Both the position numbers and the translations under genes were made by a program. DNA of 64,000 bases from Bacillota bacterium (GTDB lineage Bacteria; Bacillota; UBA4882; UBA8346). The stretch is from NCBI GenBank assembly GCA_023392595.1, contig JAEVYU010000074.1, positions 39,663 through 103,662 of the forward strand. Direction: 5' to 3'. The notes beneath the pieces were generated by a model that was not told where the DNA came from, did not search any database, and saw nothing but the letters and a program-made list of their open reading frames with translations. Below, one piece after another: positions 18,067 through 26,596 of the stretch (the first letter of the stretch is position 1; each line of letters opens with the position of its first letter).

Positions 18067-18938
18067 TCTTTAACCCCTCCGGCAGTCATGCCTTGAACGA
18101 TATATTTTTGGAAAACAAAGGTAATTAGCAACGGCGGTAAGGCGGCAATAATCCCTCCGGTGGCGATCATCCCGTAATCGATGGTATTCTTCCCGCTAAA
18201 CTCGGCAATTGCCACCGAAATAGTTTTGGCATTCAGCGTCGAGGTAAAAATGACCGCATAAAAGAACTCATCCCAGGCGGTTAAAAAGGCTAAAATACCG
18301 GTGGCGATGATCCCCGGCCGGGCGATGGGCAGAAAAATATACCACAGGGTTTGCAACCGGTTACAGCCGTCAATCGACGCCGAATCTTCGAAGGAGCGGG
18401 CCACCGAGCCGAAGTAACTTTGCATCACCCAGATTACGAAGGGAATGGCCATCGACAAATACAACAAAACCAAAGCCGTTTTGCTGTCCAACAATTGCAG
18501 GTTGCTCAGGAATAAATACAAGGGGATGACGATAACCACCGGCGGCAACATATACGTAAAAAGTACCAAGTACATTAGATGGTTTTTAAACCGGAACTTT
18601 AACCGGGCAAATGCATAGGAAGCCAAGGATCCTACTACCAGCGCCGCTATGGTCACGAAAAAAACCACCACCAAGCTGTTTCCCATGGCTATTTTAAAAG
18701 TAAGGGCCATATCATTGTTGGGATTGGTGAGAATATCATGATATCGTTCGAAGGTTACTTCCTTCGGAATGATCTGCAATGGAACCGACATTAAATCTTT
18801 ACGGTAGGAGATGCTTGAAATAAAAAGCCAAAGAAAAGGGGCTAACGTAAAAAAGGTAATGATGATGGCACTGCCATACTGAAACAATGTCAAACGCTTG
18901 CTTTTTCTCATTGAATTAATCACGGAGATCATCATCAC
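18063..18938 (-). CDS. Carbohydrate ABC transporter permease, MalG type
   Basis: Inner-membrane permease (291 aa) of a CUT1 sugar importer. Six membrane segments are visible, and the cytoplasmic EAA loop reads EDSASIDGCNRLQTLWYIFLP, where the motif glycine and the following LP are conserved. The start near 18938 lies inside the end of the partner permease and follows AAAGG. The gene order binding protein - MalF type - MalG type is standard. No ATPase gene is in the operon, so the importer must use a shared MsmK-like ATPase encoded elsewhere. Confidence 0.92.
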   Translation of the reverse strand: MMMISVINSMRKSKRLTLFQYGSAIIITFFTLAPFLWLFISSISYRKDLMSVPLQIIPKEVTFERYHDILTNPNNDMALTFKIAMGNSLVVVFFVTIAALVVGSLASYAFARLKFRFKNHLMYLVLFTYMLPPVVIVIPLYLFLSNLQLLDSKTALVLLYLSMAIPFVIWVMQSYFGSVARSFEDSASIDGCNRLQTLWYIFLPIARPGIIATGILAFLTAWDEFFYAVIFTSTLNAKTISVAIAEFSGKNTIDYGMIATGGIIAALPPLLITFVFQKYIVQGMTAGGVKE

Positions 18939-19872
18939 CTTTCAGAGTTTTGACATAAAAGACCGTTAATATGACAATGATAATTGCAATCAAATAAGCA
19001 TATGTGGCTGCGATGGAATATTGGAGATTGCTGAATGCTTTGTTAAAGGCTGTATAGGTCAGGACCATGGTTCCATCCGCCGGACCTCCCCGGGTTATAG
19101 CGTAAAACACCCCAAAAGCCTTAAATTTCTCCATGGTCCGCATCACAATAATCACCAAAAGCGTCGGCTTCAAATAGGGCAGGGTGAGCACAAAAAAGCG
19201 TCTGAATGATCCTGCGCCGTCAACCATTGCCGCTTCATAACTTGACTTATTAATCATTTGTAAGGCCGCCAGGAAGAAAATCACGGCCAAAGGCGTCATT
19301 TTCCAAGCATCGGCAAAAATGACCATATTCATGGCCATCAATGGCTCACTCAACCACGACTGATAAGAGGAAATCAAATGTAGTTTCATTAAAACCGCAT
19401 TCAACAGTCCGTATTGGGGGTTGTAGATCCAGCGCCACATGCTTCCGGTCACAATCTCCGGAACCGCCCAAGGTAAAATGATAATGGTCCGCAAAAAAGA
19501 GACTCCAAAAAATTTTTCATTCAATAATAAGGCGATCAAAAGTCCCAATCCAGTCTCAATAGTCAGCGACACCACCGTAAAATAAACGGTTCGTCCCAAG
19601 GCGTCCCAGAACTCACGATGGGACAATACCTGGATATAATTGGCGAGCCATACGAACTCGCCCCGGTGGGCCGAGATCAATTCCATGTTTTTTAAACTAT
19701 AAACCAAGTTCACCATCATTGGAAAAATAACAATTCCCAATACCAAGATTAGAGCCGGCGCAATCACAAGATAGGCAAATCTTCCTTCTCCCGCGGTAAG
19801 TTTTCTGCCCCTAAAAAGTGATTGATTCGGCCGAATTTCAATCTCCAGACTTTTTTCTTTTGCTTCTGCCAT
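18916..19872 (-). CDS. Carbohydrate ABC transporter permease, MalF/UgpA type
   Basis: First permease of the CUT1 importer (318 aa), with six membrane segments and the EAA loop YEAAMVDGAGSFRRFFVLTLP. An ATG at 19872 fits GGGTG at 6 bases; a GTG at 19881 would add three residues. It overlaps the next permease gene by 23 bases. The 160 bases between the binding-protein gene and this one hold a stem-loop that may reduce expression of the downstream genes relative to the binding protein. Confidence 0.92.
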   Translation of the reverse strand: MAEAKEKSLEIEIRPNQSLFRGRKLTAGEGRFAYLVIAPALILVLGIVIFPMMVNLVYSLKNMELISAHRGEFVWLANYIQVLSHREFWDALGRTVYFTVVSLTIETGLGLLIALLLNEKFFGVSFLRTIIILPWAVPEIVTGSMWRWIYNPQYGLLNAVLMKLHLISSYQSWLSEPLMAMNMVIFADAWKMTPLAVIFFLAALQMINKSSYEAAMVDGAGSFRRFFVLTLPYLKPTLLVIIVMRTMEKFKAFGVFYAITRGGPADGTMVLTYTAFNKAFSNLQYSIAATYAYLIAIIIVILTVFYVKTLKGDDDLRD

Positions 19873-20003
19873 CCATTTCACCCGCTTCGAAAATACTTTT
19901 AGCTAAAAATTTTAGATCGGATAGCCATTTTTGGGAAACCTTCGCGCGCACATTCTTTTGTCCCGGCCGGATGCCGGAGTAACCATCGTTCCCATAATAT
20001 TGG

Positions 20004-20034
20004 GGCTGTCCCAAAAACTAATTTTGAGACAGCC
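20004..20034. repeat. Stem-loop between binding-protein and permease genes
   Basis: GGCTGTCCCAAAA and TTTTGAGACAGCC pair over 12 of 13 positions with a 5-base loop. No T-run follows on the minus strand, so an mRNA-stabilising or processing role is more likely than termination. The GGCTGTC end is shared with the MITE-like elements of this window. Confidence 0.55.
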
Positions 20035-20045
20035 ACCGGGGATCA

Positions 20046-21296
20046 TTACTTTTTGTTAGCCAACTCCACCGCTTTGTCCTGGCATTCTTTCAATGCTGCG
20101 GCACTGGATTTTTTACCCAATAATACTTCCTGAATTCTCACCTGCATAAATGTTGAAAGTTCGCCGTAATAAGGAACGATCGGCCGGTTGACAAAATATT
20201 TATATTGTTCCTGGGCAACTTTTACAACTGCCGGATTGGAAGCTACTACAACCGGGTCGCTGTATAGGGACATCCAGATTGGCAAAGCGTTGGATGAATA
20301 TTTCTTTTGAAATTGTTTGGATGTCAAATATTTCATATATTTTAGAGCTTCGGCGGGATGTTTGCTCCCGGCGGAAATTGCCAAAGGTTGGCCGCCATTG
20401 CAGGTGCCGCTTATTACTTTTCCTTCACCCGGAATTACGGCGATCCCAACATCATCGGGAGACAATTTAGACTCTTTCGGGTCTCTGGCTCCGGCATACA
20501 TATAAGTCCAGTTAAACGTGAAAGCTGCATTGCCGCTTTCAAAAGTGCCTTTGACATCATCCTCTAAAAATTCGGTGGATTTGGGATTGGAAAGGCCCGC
20601 CTTAATTGAACCGGCCATAAAATCCAAAGCTTTTTTATTGCCCGCGGCCGTAATGGTGGGTTTACCATCTTTGTCCACCAATCCGCCGCCGAAAATGGTG
20701 GCCAATGGAACATAATCACACATTAAAGCCTCGGCTTGCGCCCAGTCCCAGACAATCGGATGCTCTACAATTCCCTTTTCCTTGATGACTTTGGCTTGAG
20801 CCAATAGTTCGGTCATGGTTTTGGGGGGTTCCGAAAAACCGGCCTTCTTTAGCATACTTTTGTTATAAAACATGTATTTGCAATCATTTAACCAGGGTAA
20901 TCCCCAAATTTTCCCCTTATAAATGCATGATGCCAGCGCGCCCGGGAATATGTCCTTCCGCTCGGCAGCCGTCAACTTAACTTCTTTTAAAATACCGGCT
21001 TGGGCGAATTTAGCCGTAAAAGGCCCATCGCTCAAAACTACATCATAGCTTCCGGACTGAGCGGAAGTGATGATTTTTTGCTCCAGTTCTTCATAGGCGA
21101 CAAAGGTCAGCTGGACTTTGATATTGGGGTTTGCCTTTTCAAATTCGGCAGTACCGGCTTTGGTGTCGGCTTCGCTATAACCGGCTTGTTTCATAAAAAG
21201 AGCGTTAATCGTTACCGGAGCACCGGCAAAAGCCAAACTTCCCGTAATAAGGGCTACCAACATACAGACAACCAAGAATTTCAGGTTACGTTTCAT
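20046..21296 (-). CDS. Extracellular sugar-binding protein of the CUT1 ABC importer
   Basis: Family 1 solute-binding protein (416 aa) with a signal peptide at residues 1-25 (KRNLKF, hydrophobic core, SLAFAGA). No lipobox cysteine is visible, unlike most monoderm Firmicutes binding proteins, which fits a periplasmic protein in a diderm cell. Family features include QSGSYDVVLSDGPF and GLPWLNDCKYMFYNKSML. The ATG follows GGAGG and overlaps the ROK kinase stop by 4 bases (ATGA). Its genes suggest an amino-sugar oligomer as the ligand. Confidence 0.92.
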   Translation of the reverse strand: MKRNLKFLVVCMLVALITGSLAFAGAPVTINALFMKQAGYSEADTKAGTAEFEKANPNIKVQLTFVAYEELEQKIITSAQSGSYDVVLSDGPFTAKFAQAGILKEVKLTAAERKDIFPGALASCIYKGKIWGLPWLNDCKYMFYNKSMLKKAGFSEPPKTMTELLAQAKVIKEKGIVEHPIVWDWAQAEALMCDYVPLATIFGGGLVDKDGKPTITAAGNKKALDFMAGSIKAGLSNPKSTEFLEDDVKGTFESGNAAFTFNWTYMYAGARDPKESKLSPDDVGIAVIPGEGKVISGTCNGGQPLAISAGSKHPAEALKYMKYLTSKQFQKKYSSNALPIWMSLYSDPVVVASNPAVVKVAQEQYKYFVNRPIVPYYGELSTFMQVRIQEVLLGKKSSAAALKECQDKAVELANKK

Positions 21297-22219
21297 TTTT
21301 TTGCCTCCAATTTCAAATTTTTATGGGGTAAAAAGCAAGCTATACCTCCCAATCCCTGCGCTTCACCTCCTAACTTTGATAACTCGATTTTGGTATGGAT
21401 CGGTGTGAAATTTGAAACATGCACACGAATTTTATCAATGACACACTCCATCGACTCGGCAACTCCGCCGCCGATGATCACGATTTCAGGGTTTAACAGG
21501 CTTACCACATTAGCAATCGTGATGGACAGCTCAAGTACAAATTCATCGATAATCGTTTCAATTTGCGGATTATGATTGCGATATTGAATGAATAATTCCT
21601 GAGGGGAATAACCGAATTTCAAACCCTTTTCTGTTAAGGCGCTTCCGGAAGTTTTATGTTCGAAAGTCCCAAATTCCAACGCGCTATTGATTCTGCCCGG
21701 CCTTACATCATTCCGGCCCACAAAGTAGCCAATTTCACCTGCGGAAAATCCCGCCCCCTCGATAATCCGGCCATTGGCGATAATTGCGCTTCCAACTCCC
21801 GTACCAATCGCAACGTAAAAGATATTATCGCTTTCATTCCCGCCAAAATATCTTTCGCCTAAAACCGCCAAATTTACATCATTTTTAACGATAACGGGAA
21901 CGTGATAGTGGTTAGAGAATATCTCTTTTAAATTAAGATCGTGCCATTTTAAAGAGGGAGAATCCAATACCATTCCGCTCTCACTGTTTACCACACCGGG
22001 AACTCCAATGCCAATCCCCTTTAATTTTTGGGGAGGAATTTTCATATCTTGAAGAAAACCGTCAATGGAGGCGATGATTTTTTGAACATCCGGAGAGGTT
22101 TTGATTTTCTCTTTAAAAACGATATTGCCGTCATCGTCGGCTATTACCACGAAAACTTTAGTCCCCCCGATATCGACTCCTACTTCATATAAAACGCCAT
22201 CACAACGGAGCTCTCCCAA
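21293..22219 (-). CDS. ROK family sugar kinase
   Basis: Probably phosphorylates the imported amino sugar in the cytoplasm (308 aa). The phosphate loop VGVDIGGTKVFVV opens the protein, VKNDVNLAVLGERYFGG holds the catalytic Asp, and IGTGVGSAIIANGRI is the second phosphate loop. The zinc motif CxCGxxGCxE of many ROK proteins is absent; only the glutamate of EFGTFE remains. A TTG at 22219 with AAAGGAG 8 bases upstream is the likely start. It is the first gene of the operon, 48 bases downstream of a 25-bp palindrome that is probably the operator of the neighbouring ROK repressor. Confidence 0.88.
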   Translation of the reverse strand: MGELRCDGVLYEVGVDIGGTKVFVVIADDDGNIVFKEKIKTSPDVQKIIASIDGFLQDMKIPPQKLKGIGIGVPGVVNSESGMVLDSPSLKWHDLNLKEIFSNHYHVPVIVKNDVNLAVLGERYFGGNESDNIFYVAIGTGVGSAIIANGRIIEGAGFSAGEIGYFVGRNDVRPGRINSALEFGTFEHKTSGSALTEKGLKFGYSPQELFIQYRNHNPQIETIIDEFVLELSITIANVVSLLNPEIVIIGGGVAESMECVIDKIRVHVSNFTPIHTKIELSKLGGEAQGLGGIACFLPHKNLKLEAKK

Positions 22220-22266
22220 AACACATTCTCCTTTACGGTATCGATTGAATTTTTTACATAAAAGTT

Positions 22267-22291
22267 ACTTTGTTTAATTAATTAAGAAAGT
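22267..22291 (-). promoter_or_regulatory. Probable ROK repressor operator O1 (amino-sugar operon)
   Basis: A 25-bp near-palindrome: ACTTTGTTTAAT, then TAATTAAGAAAGT reading in reverse as ACTTTCTTAATTA. It lies just upstream of the kinase gene. A closely related sequence with the same ACTTT/AAAGT ends precedes the repressor gene itself. Confidence 0.65.
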
Positions 22292-22304
22292 CAGTTTAAA
22301 AAAA

Positions 22305-23522
22305 CTACATTTTTAAAATGTTTCTATAAATAGAATCGAGAGCAATGGTAAATGCCCCATAAATAATAGCCTTTTGTTCCAAGGCCGAAGATCTCACCCG
22401 CACCGGGAAAGGGACTATTTTGGAGACAATTTCATCGAGGGGAGTGATAAAATCATAGCCCAAATCCATCAACTTCCCGCCCAGTACAATAAGATCCAAA
22501 TCCAAAAGAATAATCGTATTCGATAAGACGACCCCCAGAATATTGACAACCTTTTCCATTTCTTCCATGACAAAGGGATCTTTACCTTGAACCGCTTTGA
22601 AAATGATTTTACTGTTAATGCAGTTTAAATCCCCATGGACCAAATCATAAACTAAGGCACTCCGTCCCTGCCGTACTCCATTTTTAATATTTTCAATAAT
22701 AGCCGGAATCCCCACCCGGGATTCTAAAGGACCCACGCTTTGATGGTTGTAGTTAACATCATCAATGTTGAGCGCAAAATACCCAACCTCTCCGGCAGCA
22801 AGCCGATTCCCTTCATACAGGGTATTATTTAAAATGATTCCCGCCCCTACACCAATATCAATACTGACAAATACTAAATTTTTATATTCTTTACCCACTC
22901 CGTAAACGGACTCGCCAAGAGCGGCTAAATTCATATCGTTCTTAAAAATAATTTCCACATTAAACGTTTTACGCAGCTCTTCTTTGATATTCAAGTCCTC
23001 CCATAGATACAACCACATGGGAAGGGCCAGAACACGGCCGTTATCTTCGATAATTCCCGGGAAACCGATGGCGATTGCCAACAATTTCTCAATTTTAATG
23101 TTATTTTTATTAAAAATATCGAAAATGTTTTGGGCGATAATATCTAATATTCTTTTTCCGATATTGACATTCGCAATATCAATGGTCCGGAGTTCAACAA
23201 TCTCGCTACTGAGATTGGCAAGAGCAATTTTTAGATCTTGACCGCTCATGTCGACTCCGATGATATAGCCATAATTAAAATTAAATTGAACTAAAATCGG
23301 CCTTCTGCCACCGATTGAATCCCCTTCACCAATTTCAATCAGAATTTTTCTTTCGATCAAATCATTAATATTCTTGGAAACGCTCGGTGCACTGAGTTTA
23401 AGAATTTTAGCCAATTCAGCTCTTGAAGTGGCCCCATTCTTTACCAGAGTATCGATAATCAGTTGTTGATTATTTTCTTTAATTGTGCCTTGATTCCCGG
23501 CAGTTCTTTCCAAAAGATTCAC
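22305..23522 (-). CDS. ROK family transcriptional repressor (NagC/XylR type)
   Basis: Winged-helix repressor fused to a sugar-kinase-like sensor domain (405 aa). Residues about 15-75 form the DNA-binding domain (TSRAELAKILKLSAPSVSKN). The ROK domain follows with VDMSGQDLKIALA, FKNDMNLAALGESVYG and IDIGVGAGIILNN. The first phosphate loop lacks the usual GGTK, so it is a sensor rather than a kinase. The start is a GTG at 23522 or a TTG three codons later; both have mediocre ribosome sites. It lies directly upstream of the amino-sugar operon, and related palindromes stand before both transcripts, which implies autoregulation and control of the operon. Confidence 0.9.
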   Translation of the reverse strand: MNLLERTAGNQGTIKENNQQLIIDTLVKNGATSRAELAKILKLSAPSVSKNINDLIERKILIEIGEGDSIGGRRPILVQFNFNYGYIIGVDMSGQDLKIALANLSSEIVELRTIDIANVNIGKRILDIIAQNIFDIFNKNNIKIEKLLAIAIGFPGIIEDNGRVLALPMWLYLWEDLNIKEELRKTFNVEIIFKNDMNLAALGESVYGVGKEYKNLVFVSIDIGVGAGIILNNTLYEGNRLAAGEVGYFALNIDDVNYNHQSVGPLESRVGIPAIIENIKNGVRQGRSALVYDLVHGDLNCINSKIIFKAVQGKDPFVMEEMEKVVNILGVVLSNTIILLDLDLIVLGGKLMDLGYDFITPLDEIVSKIVPFPVRVRSSALEQKAIIYGAFTIALDSIYRNILKM

Positions 23523-23540
23523 ACCCTACCCGCAACAGAA

Positions 23541-23569
23541 ACTTTGTTAATTAAATTAAGCAAGAAAGT
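23541..23569 (-). promoter_or_regulatory. Probable ROK repressor operator O2 (repressor gene)
   Basis: Contains ACTTTGTT, an AT-rich AATTAAATTAAG core and AAGAAAGT, closely matching operator O1 with four extra bases in the right half. It lies 19 bases upstream of the repressor start, where binding would block transcription. Confidence 0.6.
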
Positions 23570-23633
23570 ATTCGCGATGATTGGGGAGGATTCCTTCTTT
23601 TGGTTAATAATATTTAAAAAATTGGATCCGGTC

Positions 23634-24623
23634 TTATTGGGCCCGTTTTTTCAATTGTTCCGCCTTTTCCATTAAAAAATCCCGGTATCCGTTCTCCGGC
23701 AAACCGCTCAGGCTTTGTTTGGCCTCCTCAATATAGGCGGTGGCAATAGCGAAGGACTTCTGAATGATCCCCGATTCAACCAACATCAAGTCCACCCGTT
23801 CCAATTCCTCAGCCTGAAAATTGCGACGTTCGATCAAATCCTTGATCCATGGACCATGCTCCGGGTGATTCAAAAGGAATAGAATGGGCAAGGTTATATT
23901 GCCCTGGACCAAGTCCTCATGTTTTGGCTTCCCCATGACTTGGGAATCACCGTAAAAGTCCAGGATATCATCAACGATTTGAAAAGCCACTCCCAGTTTC
24001 AACCCGTAAGCGCCGATTTTTTCTATCTGGATTTCGCCGGCCCCGGCGATTAGCGCTCCCGACTGGCAGGAACATCGAAGCAAGACCGCGGTTTTTTGGG
24101 CGATCCGCTGAAAATAATGGTCTACGCCTAAATCAAGGTTAAAATGGGCTTGTGCCTGCGTGATTTCTCCTTGACACATCTCTTGAATCGCCTGGACAGT
24201 CAAACCCAAATTCCTGAATAACTGATTTTCCGTCAACACACCAAACGCTTTGGCAAACAGGAAATCGCCGCCCAAAACCGCCGACTTGTCGCCCCAGAGT
24301 TTATTGATGGAAGGTTGATTCCTCCTGAAGTCGGACTCGTCAATGATATCATCGTGAACGAGGGAAGCCATATGGACCAGTTCCATTGCAGCCGCGGCTT
24401 GCAAAAGCATTTCCCTGGGACCGGAAAACAGCAGGCCGCTGTATAAGACCAATAACGGCCTCAGGCGCTTACCGCCTCCGTCGATTAAGCGGGAGCACAT
24501 TTCATCAATGATACCATGGCCGGAGTGAAGGATTTTGATCAATTCTTCATTAATCGTCAAAATGTCTTCCGATTGCCGCCCGTTGACCTTCTGCTCATTC
24601 TTTTCAAGCGTTAAAGTGTTCAT
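23634..24623 (-). CDS. Long-chain polyprenyl diphosphate synthase (HepT/IspB-like)
   Basis: Extends isopentenyl diphosphate chains for quinones or other isoprenoids (329 aa). The first aspartate-rich motif is DDIID (residues 91-95, in LVHDDIIDESDFRRN) and the second is FQIVDDILDFYGD. GGGKRLRPLLV binds diphosphate. The residues before the first motif (MASLV) are small, as in long-chain enzymes. The ATG at 24623 follows AGAGGATGG. It is monocistronic. No menaquinone methyltransferase gene is adjacent. It could supply the substrate of the DUF2600 protein at 15130-16209. Confidence 0.9.
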   Translation of the reverse strand: MNTLTLEKNEQKVNGRQSEDILTINEELIKILHSGHGIIDEMCSRLIDGGGKRLRPLLVLYSGLLFSGPREMLLQAAAAMELVHMASLVHDDIIDESDFRRNQPSINKLWGDKSAVLGGDFLFAKAFGVLTENQLFRNLGLTVQAIQEMCQGEITQAQAHFNLDLGVDHYFQRIAQKTAVLLRCSCQSGALIAGAGEIQIEKIGAYGLKLGVAFQIVDDILDFYGDSQVMGKPKHEDLVQGNITLPILFLLNHPEHGPWIKDLIERRNFQAEELERVDLMLVESGIIQKSFAIATAYIEEAKQSLSGLPENGYRDFLMEKAEQLKKRAQ

Positions 24624-24806
24624 AATAAACCATCCTCTGCTGTTGGTAAGGGTTAGTCTTTCCTAAATTCCCATTTTGAAACTTAAACCCCGGGACAAAA
24701 GCGAGGCCAAACATCAAAAGAGCTTAACGTCCGGGGTTGAATGGAATGGAAAAGCCAAGAAGACAATTATACCATACCCTTGGATCAATGGTTTGCCATT
24801 CTTTGT
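24624..24806. other. Upstream part of the gap between the polyprenyl synthase and the binding-protein genes
   Basis: Divergent intergenic sequence. Apart from the regulatory sites listed separately to its right, I see no gene, hairpin or repeat that stands out here. Confidence 0.5.
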
Positions 24807-24860
24807 GATGAATATTTATGCTATGGTGAATAATTATTCGAAAATGAATAATCATTCAAC
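24807..24860 (+). promoter_or_regulatory. Three contiguous ARG-box-like sites
   Basis: TGAAT recurs at 24809, 24827 and 24845, exactly 18 bases apart. The second and third units read TGAATAATTATTCG and TGAATAATCATTCA, close to the ArgR/AhrC consensus (TGAATNNNNATTCA); the first (TGAATATTTATGCT) is half conserved. They end 23 bases before the -35 box of the following promoter. Confidence 0.6.
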
Positions 24861-24883
24861 TTTGTTAGTTTTTTGTTAAACCT

Positions 24884-24912
24884 TTGCCTTAGCACGATTG
24901 ATGTTATATAAT
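24884..24912 (+). promoter_or_regulatory. Sigma-A promoter of the first binding-protein gene
   Basis: TTGCCT at 24884-24889 and TATAAT at 24907-24912 have a 17-base spacer. An in-frame ATG at 24911 lies inside the -10 box, so the real start must be downstream. Confidence 0.75.
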
Positions 24913-24946
24913 GAAAGTTATAAAATGTCTATGGAGGTATTTTCAA

Positions 24947-25684
24947 GTGAAAAAATATTCATGGTTAGCGATTGTTTTAAGCATTATTTTGTTTTCCGGT
25001 TTGGCCCTTTCCGCCAAACCCGTACTCCGCGTAGCCACCGAGGCCACCTATGCCCCGTTCGAGACCATTGACAAAAATGGCAATTTTGTGGGATTTGACA
25101 TGGATCTGATCCGGTTGGTGGCCGATCAGGCAGGTATGCAGCTTAAAATGCTCAATGTCAGCTGGGACGGAATTATTCCCGGTCTGACGAACGGCAATTA
25201 TGACTGCATCATCGCGGCAATGACCATCACCCCGGAACGGAAGAAACAAATTGCTTTTTCGGTCCCCTATTTTTCCAATAAACAGACAATGGTTGTCAAG
25301 AACAACAATAGCATGATTAAGACACCGGACGATCTCATCGGAAAAACCGTTACGGTCCAGAACGGCACCACCGGAGATTTATATGCCAGCACACTGAAAG
25401 ATGTGAAGATGAAACGCTTCGACACCAACCCCCAGGCCATTCAAGAATTATTGAATAATAACGCTGATGCAGCCGTAATGGATAACCTGGTAGCCTATGA
25501 TGCCGTGAAAAACAGCAAGGGCCTGAAAGCCATTGATATCGAAAAGATCAACAAAGAAGACTATGGGATCGGCATCCGTAAAGATAACGAACAGCTCGTG
25601 GCCAAAATCAATAAAGCTATCGAAGCTTTGAAAAAGAATGGCAAATTAGATGCTTTGATCGCCAAATATAAAACAGCGAAATAA
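24947..25684 (+). CDS. Amino-acid ABC transporter binding protein, copy 1
   Basis: Periplasmic family 3 solute-binding protein (245 aa) that captures a polar amino acid. The signal peptide covers residues 1-23 (KKYSW, hydrophobic core, GLALSA). The mature part starts KPVLRVATEATYAPFE, the standard ligand-site opening, and has GFDMDLIRLVAD and MTITPERKKQIAFSVPYF, whose Arg usually binds the ligand carboxylate. The GTG at 24947 follows GGAGG by 9 bases and gives exactly the length of the second copy. ARG-box-like sites upstream suggest arginine or another basic amino acid. Its near-twin at 25832 lies in the same direction. Confidence 0.9.
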   Translation: MKKYSWLAIVLSIILFSGLALSAKPVLRVATEATYAPFETIDKNGNFVGFDMDLIRLVADQAGMQLKMLNVSWDGIIPGLTNGNYDCIIAAMTITPERKKQIAFSVPYFSNKQTMVVKNNNSMIKTPDDLIGKTVTVQNGTTGDLYASTLKDVKMKRFDTNPQAIQELLNNNADAAVMDNLVAYDAVKNSKGLKAIDIEKINKEDYGIGIRKDNEQLVAKINKAIEALKKNGKLDALIAKYKTAK

Positions 25685-25768
25685 AAGCCATCACCCCCTT
25701 TATTTTCAGCCAATGAAAATTCCTTGTCACTTTCTTGTTATTTTTTTTATAAATAACATCCAAATGCT

Positions 25769-25797
25769 TTGCATATCTGAATTTGATGTTATATAAT
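25769..25797 (+). promoter_or_regulatory. Sigma-A promoter of the second binding-protein gene
   Basis: TTGCAT at 25769-25774 and TATAAT at 25792-25797, spacer 17. The block TTGATGTTATATAAT is identical to that of the first copy's promoter, so the promoter was duplicated with the gene. Confidence 0.75.
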
Positions 25798-25831
25798 TGA
25801 AACATTAATAAAAGATTATGGGGGTATACAA

Positions 25832-26569
25832 ATGAAAAGATTCACATGGTTAACAGTAGTTCTGGTATTTCTGCTCGTCGCCGGTATGGGACTTGCAGCA
25901 AAACCCGTGCTCAGAGTTGGTACCGATGCCACCTATGCACCTTTTGAAACCATCGACAAAGACGGCAACTTCGTAGGTTTTGACATGGATTTCATTCGCC
26001 TGGTTGCTGCCGAGGCCGGTATGGAACTGAAATTGATGAATATCGGTTGGGATGGTATCATTCCCGGCTTAATGAACGGCAATTACGACTGTTTGATTTC
26101 GGCCATGACCATCACCTCCGAGCGGAAAAAACAAATCGCTTTCTCCACTCCTTATTTCTCCATCAAGCAGGCTATCGTGGTGAAAAGCGACAACACTTCC
26201 ATCAAAGTTCCCGATGACTTAATCGGTAAAACCGTGACCGTCCAAAACGGCACCACCGGCGACTTGTTTGCCAGCAAGATTAAAGATGTGAAGATGAAAC
26301 GTTTTGACACCAATCCCCAAGCTGTTCAGGAGTTATTGAACAATAACGCCGATGCAGCCGTAATGGATGATTTGGTCGCTTTTGATTCGGTAAAGAATAG
26401 CAAAGGTTTGAAAGTTGTTGAAATCCAAAAAATCGATAAAGAAGATTACGGAATCGGCATCCGTAAAGATAACGAAAAGTTAATCGCCGCTATCAACAAG
26501 GCCATCAGTACCCTCAAAAAGAACGGTAAATTGGATGCTCTCGTAGGGAAATATAAATCCGCGAAATAA
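25832..26569 (+). CDS. Amino-acid ABC transporter binding protein, copy 2
   Basis: Family 3 binding protein of 245 aa, aligned without gaps to copy 1 over the whole length. The signal peptide ends around GMGLAA, followed by KPVLRVGTDATYAPFE. Blocks such as GKTVTVQNGTTGDL and VKMKRFDTNPQA are nearly the same in both. Differences cluster at the signal peptide and in surface segments. The ATG follows GGGGG by 9 bases. It has its own promoter, but no ARG-box-like sites are seen before it, so the two copies may be regulated differently and feed the same permease. Confidence 0.92.
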   Translation: MKRFTWLTVVLVFLLVAGMGLAAKPVLRVGTDATYAPFETIDKDGNFVGFDMDFIRLVAAEAGMELKLMNIGWDGIIPGLMNGNYDCLISAMTITSERKKQIAFSTPYFSIKQAIVVKSDNTSIKVPDDLIGKTVTVQNGTTGDLFASKIKDVKMKRFDTNPQAVQELLNNNADAAVMDDLVAFDSVKNSKGLKVVEIQKIDKEDYGIGIRKDNEKLIAAINKAISTLKKNGKLDALVGKYKSAK

Positions 26570-26596
26570 TAACTTATAAGCGGTTTTTTTGAATCT

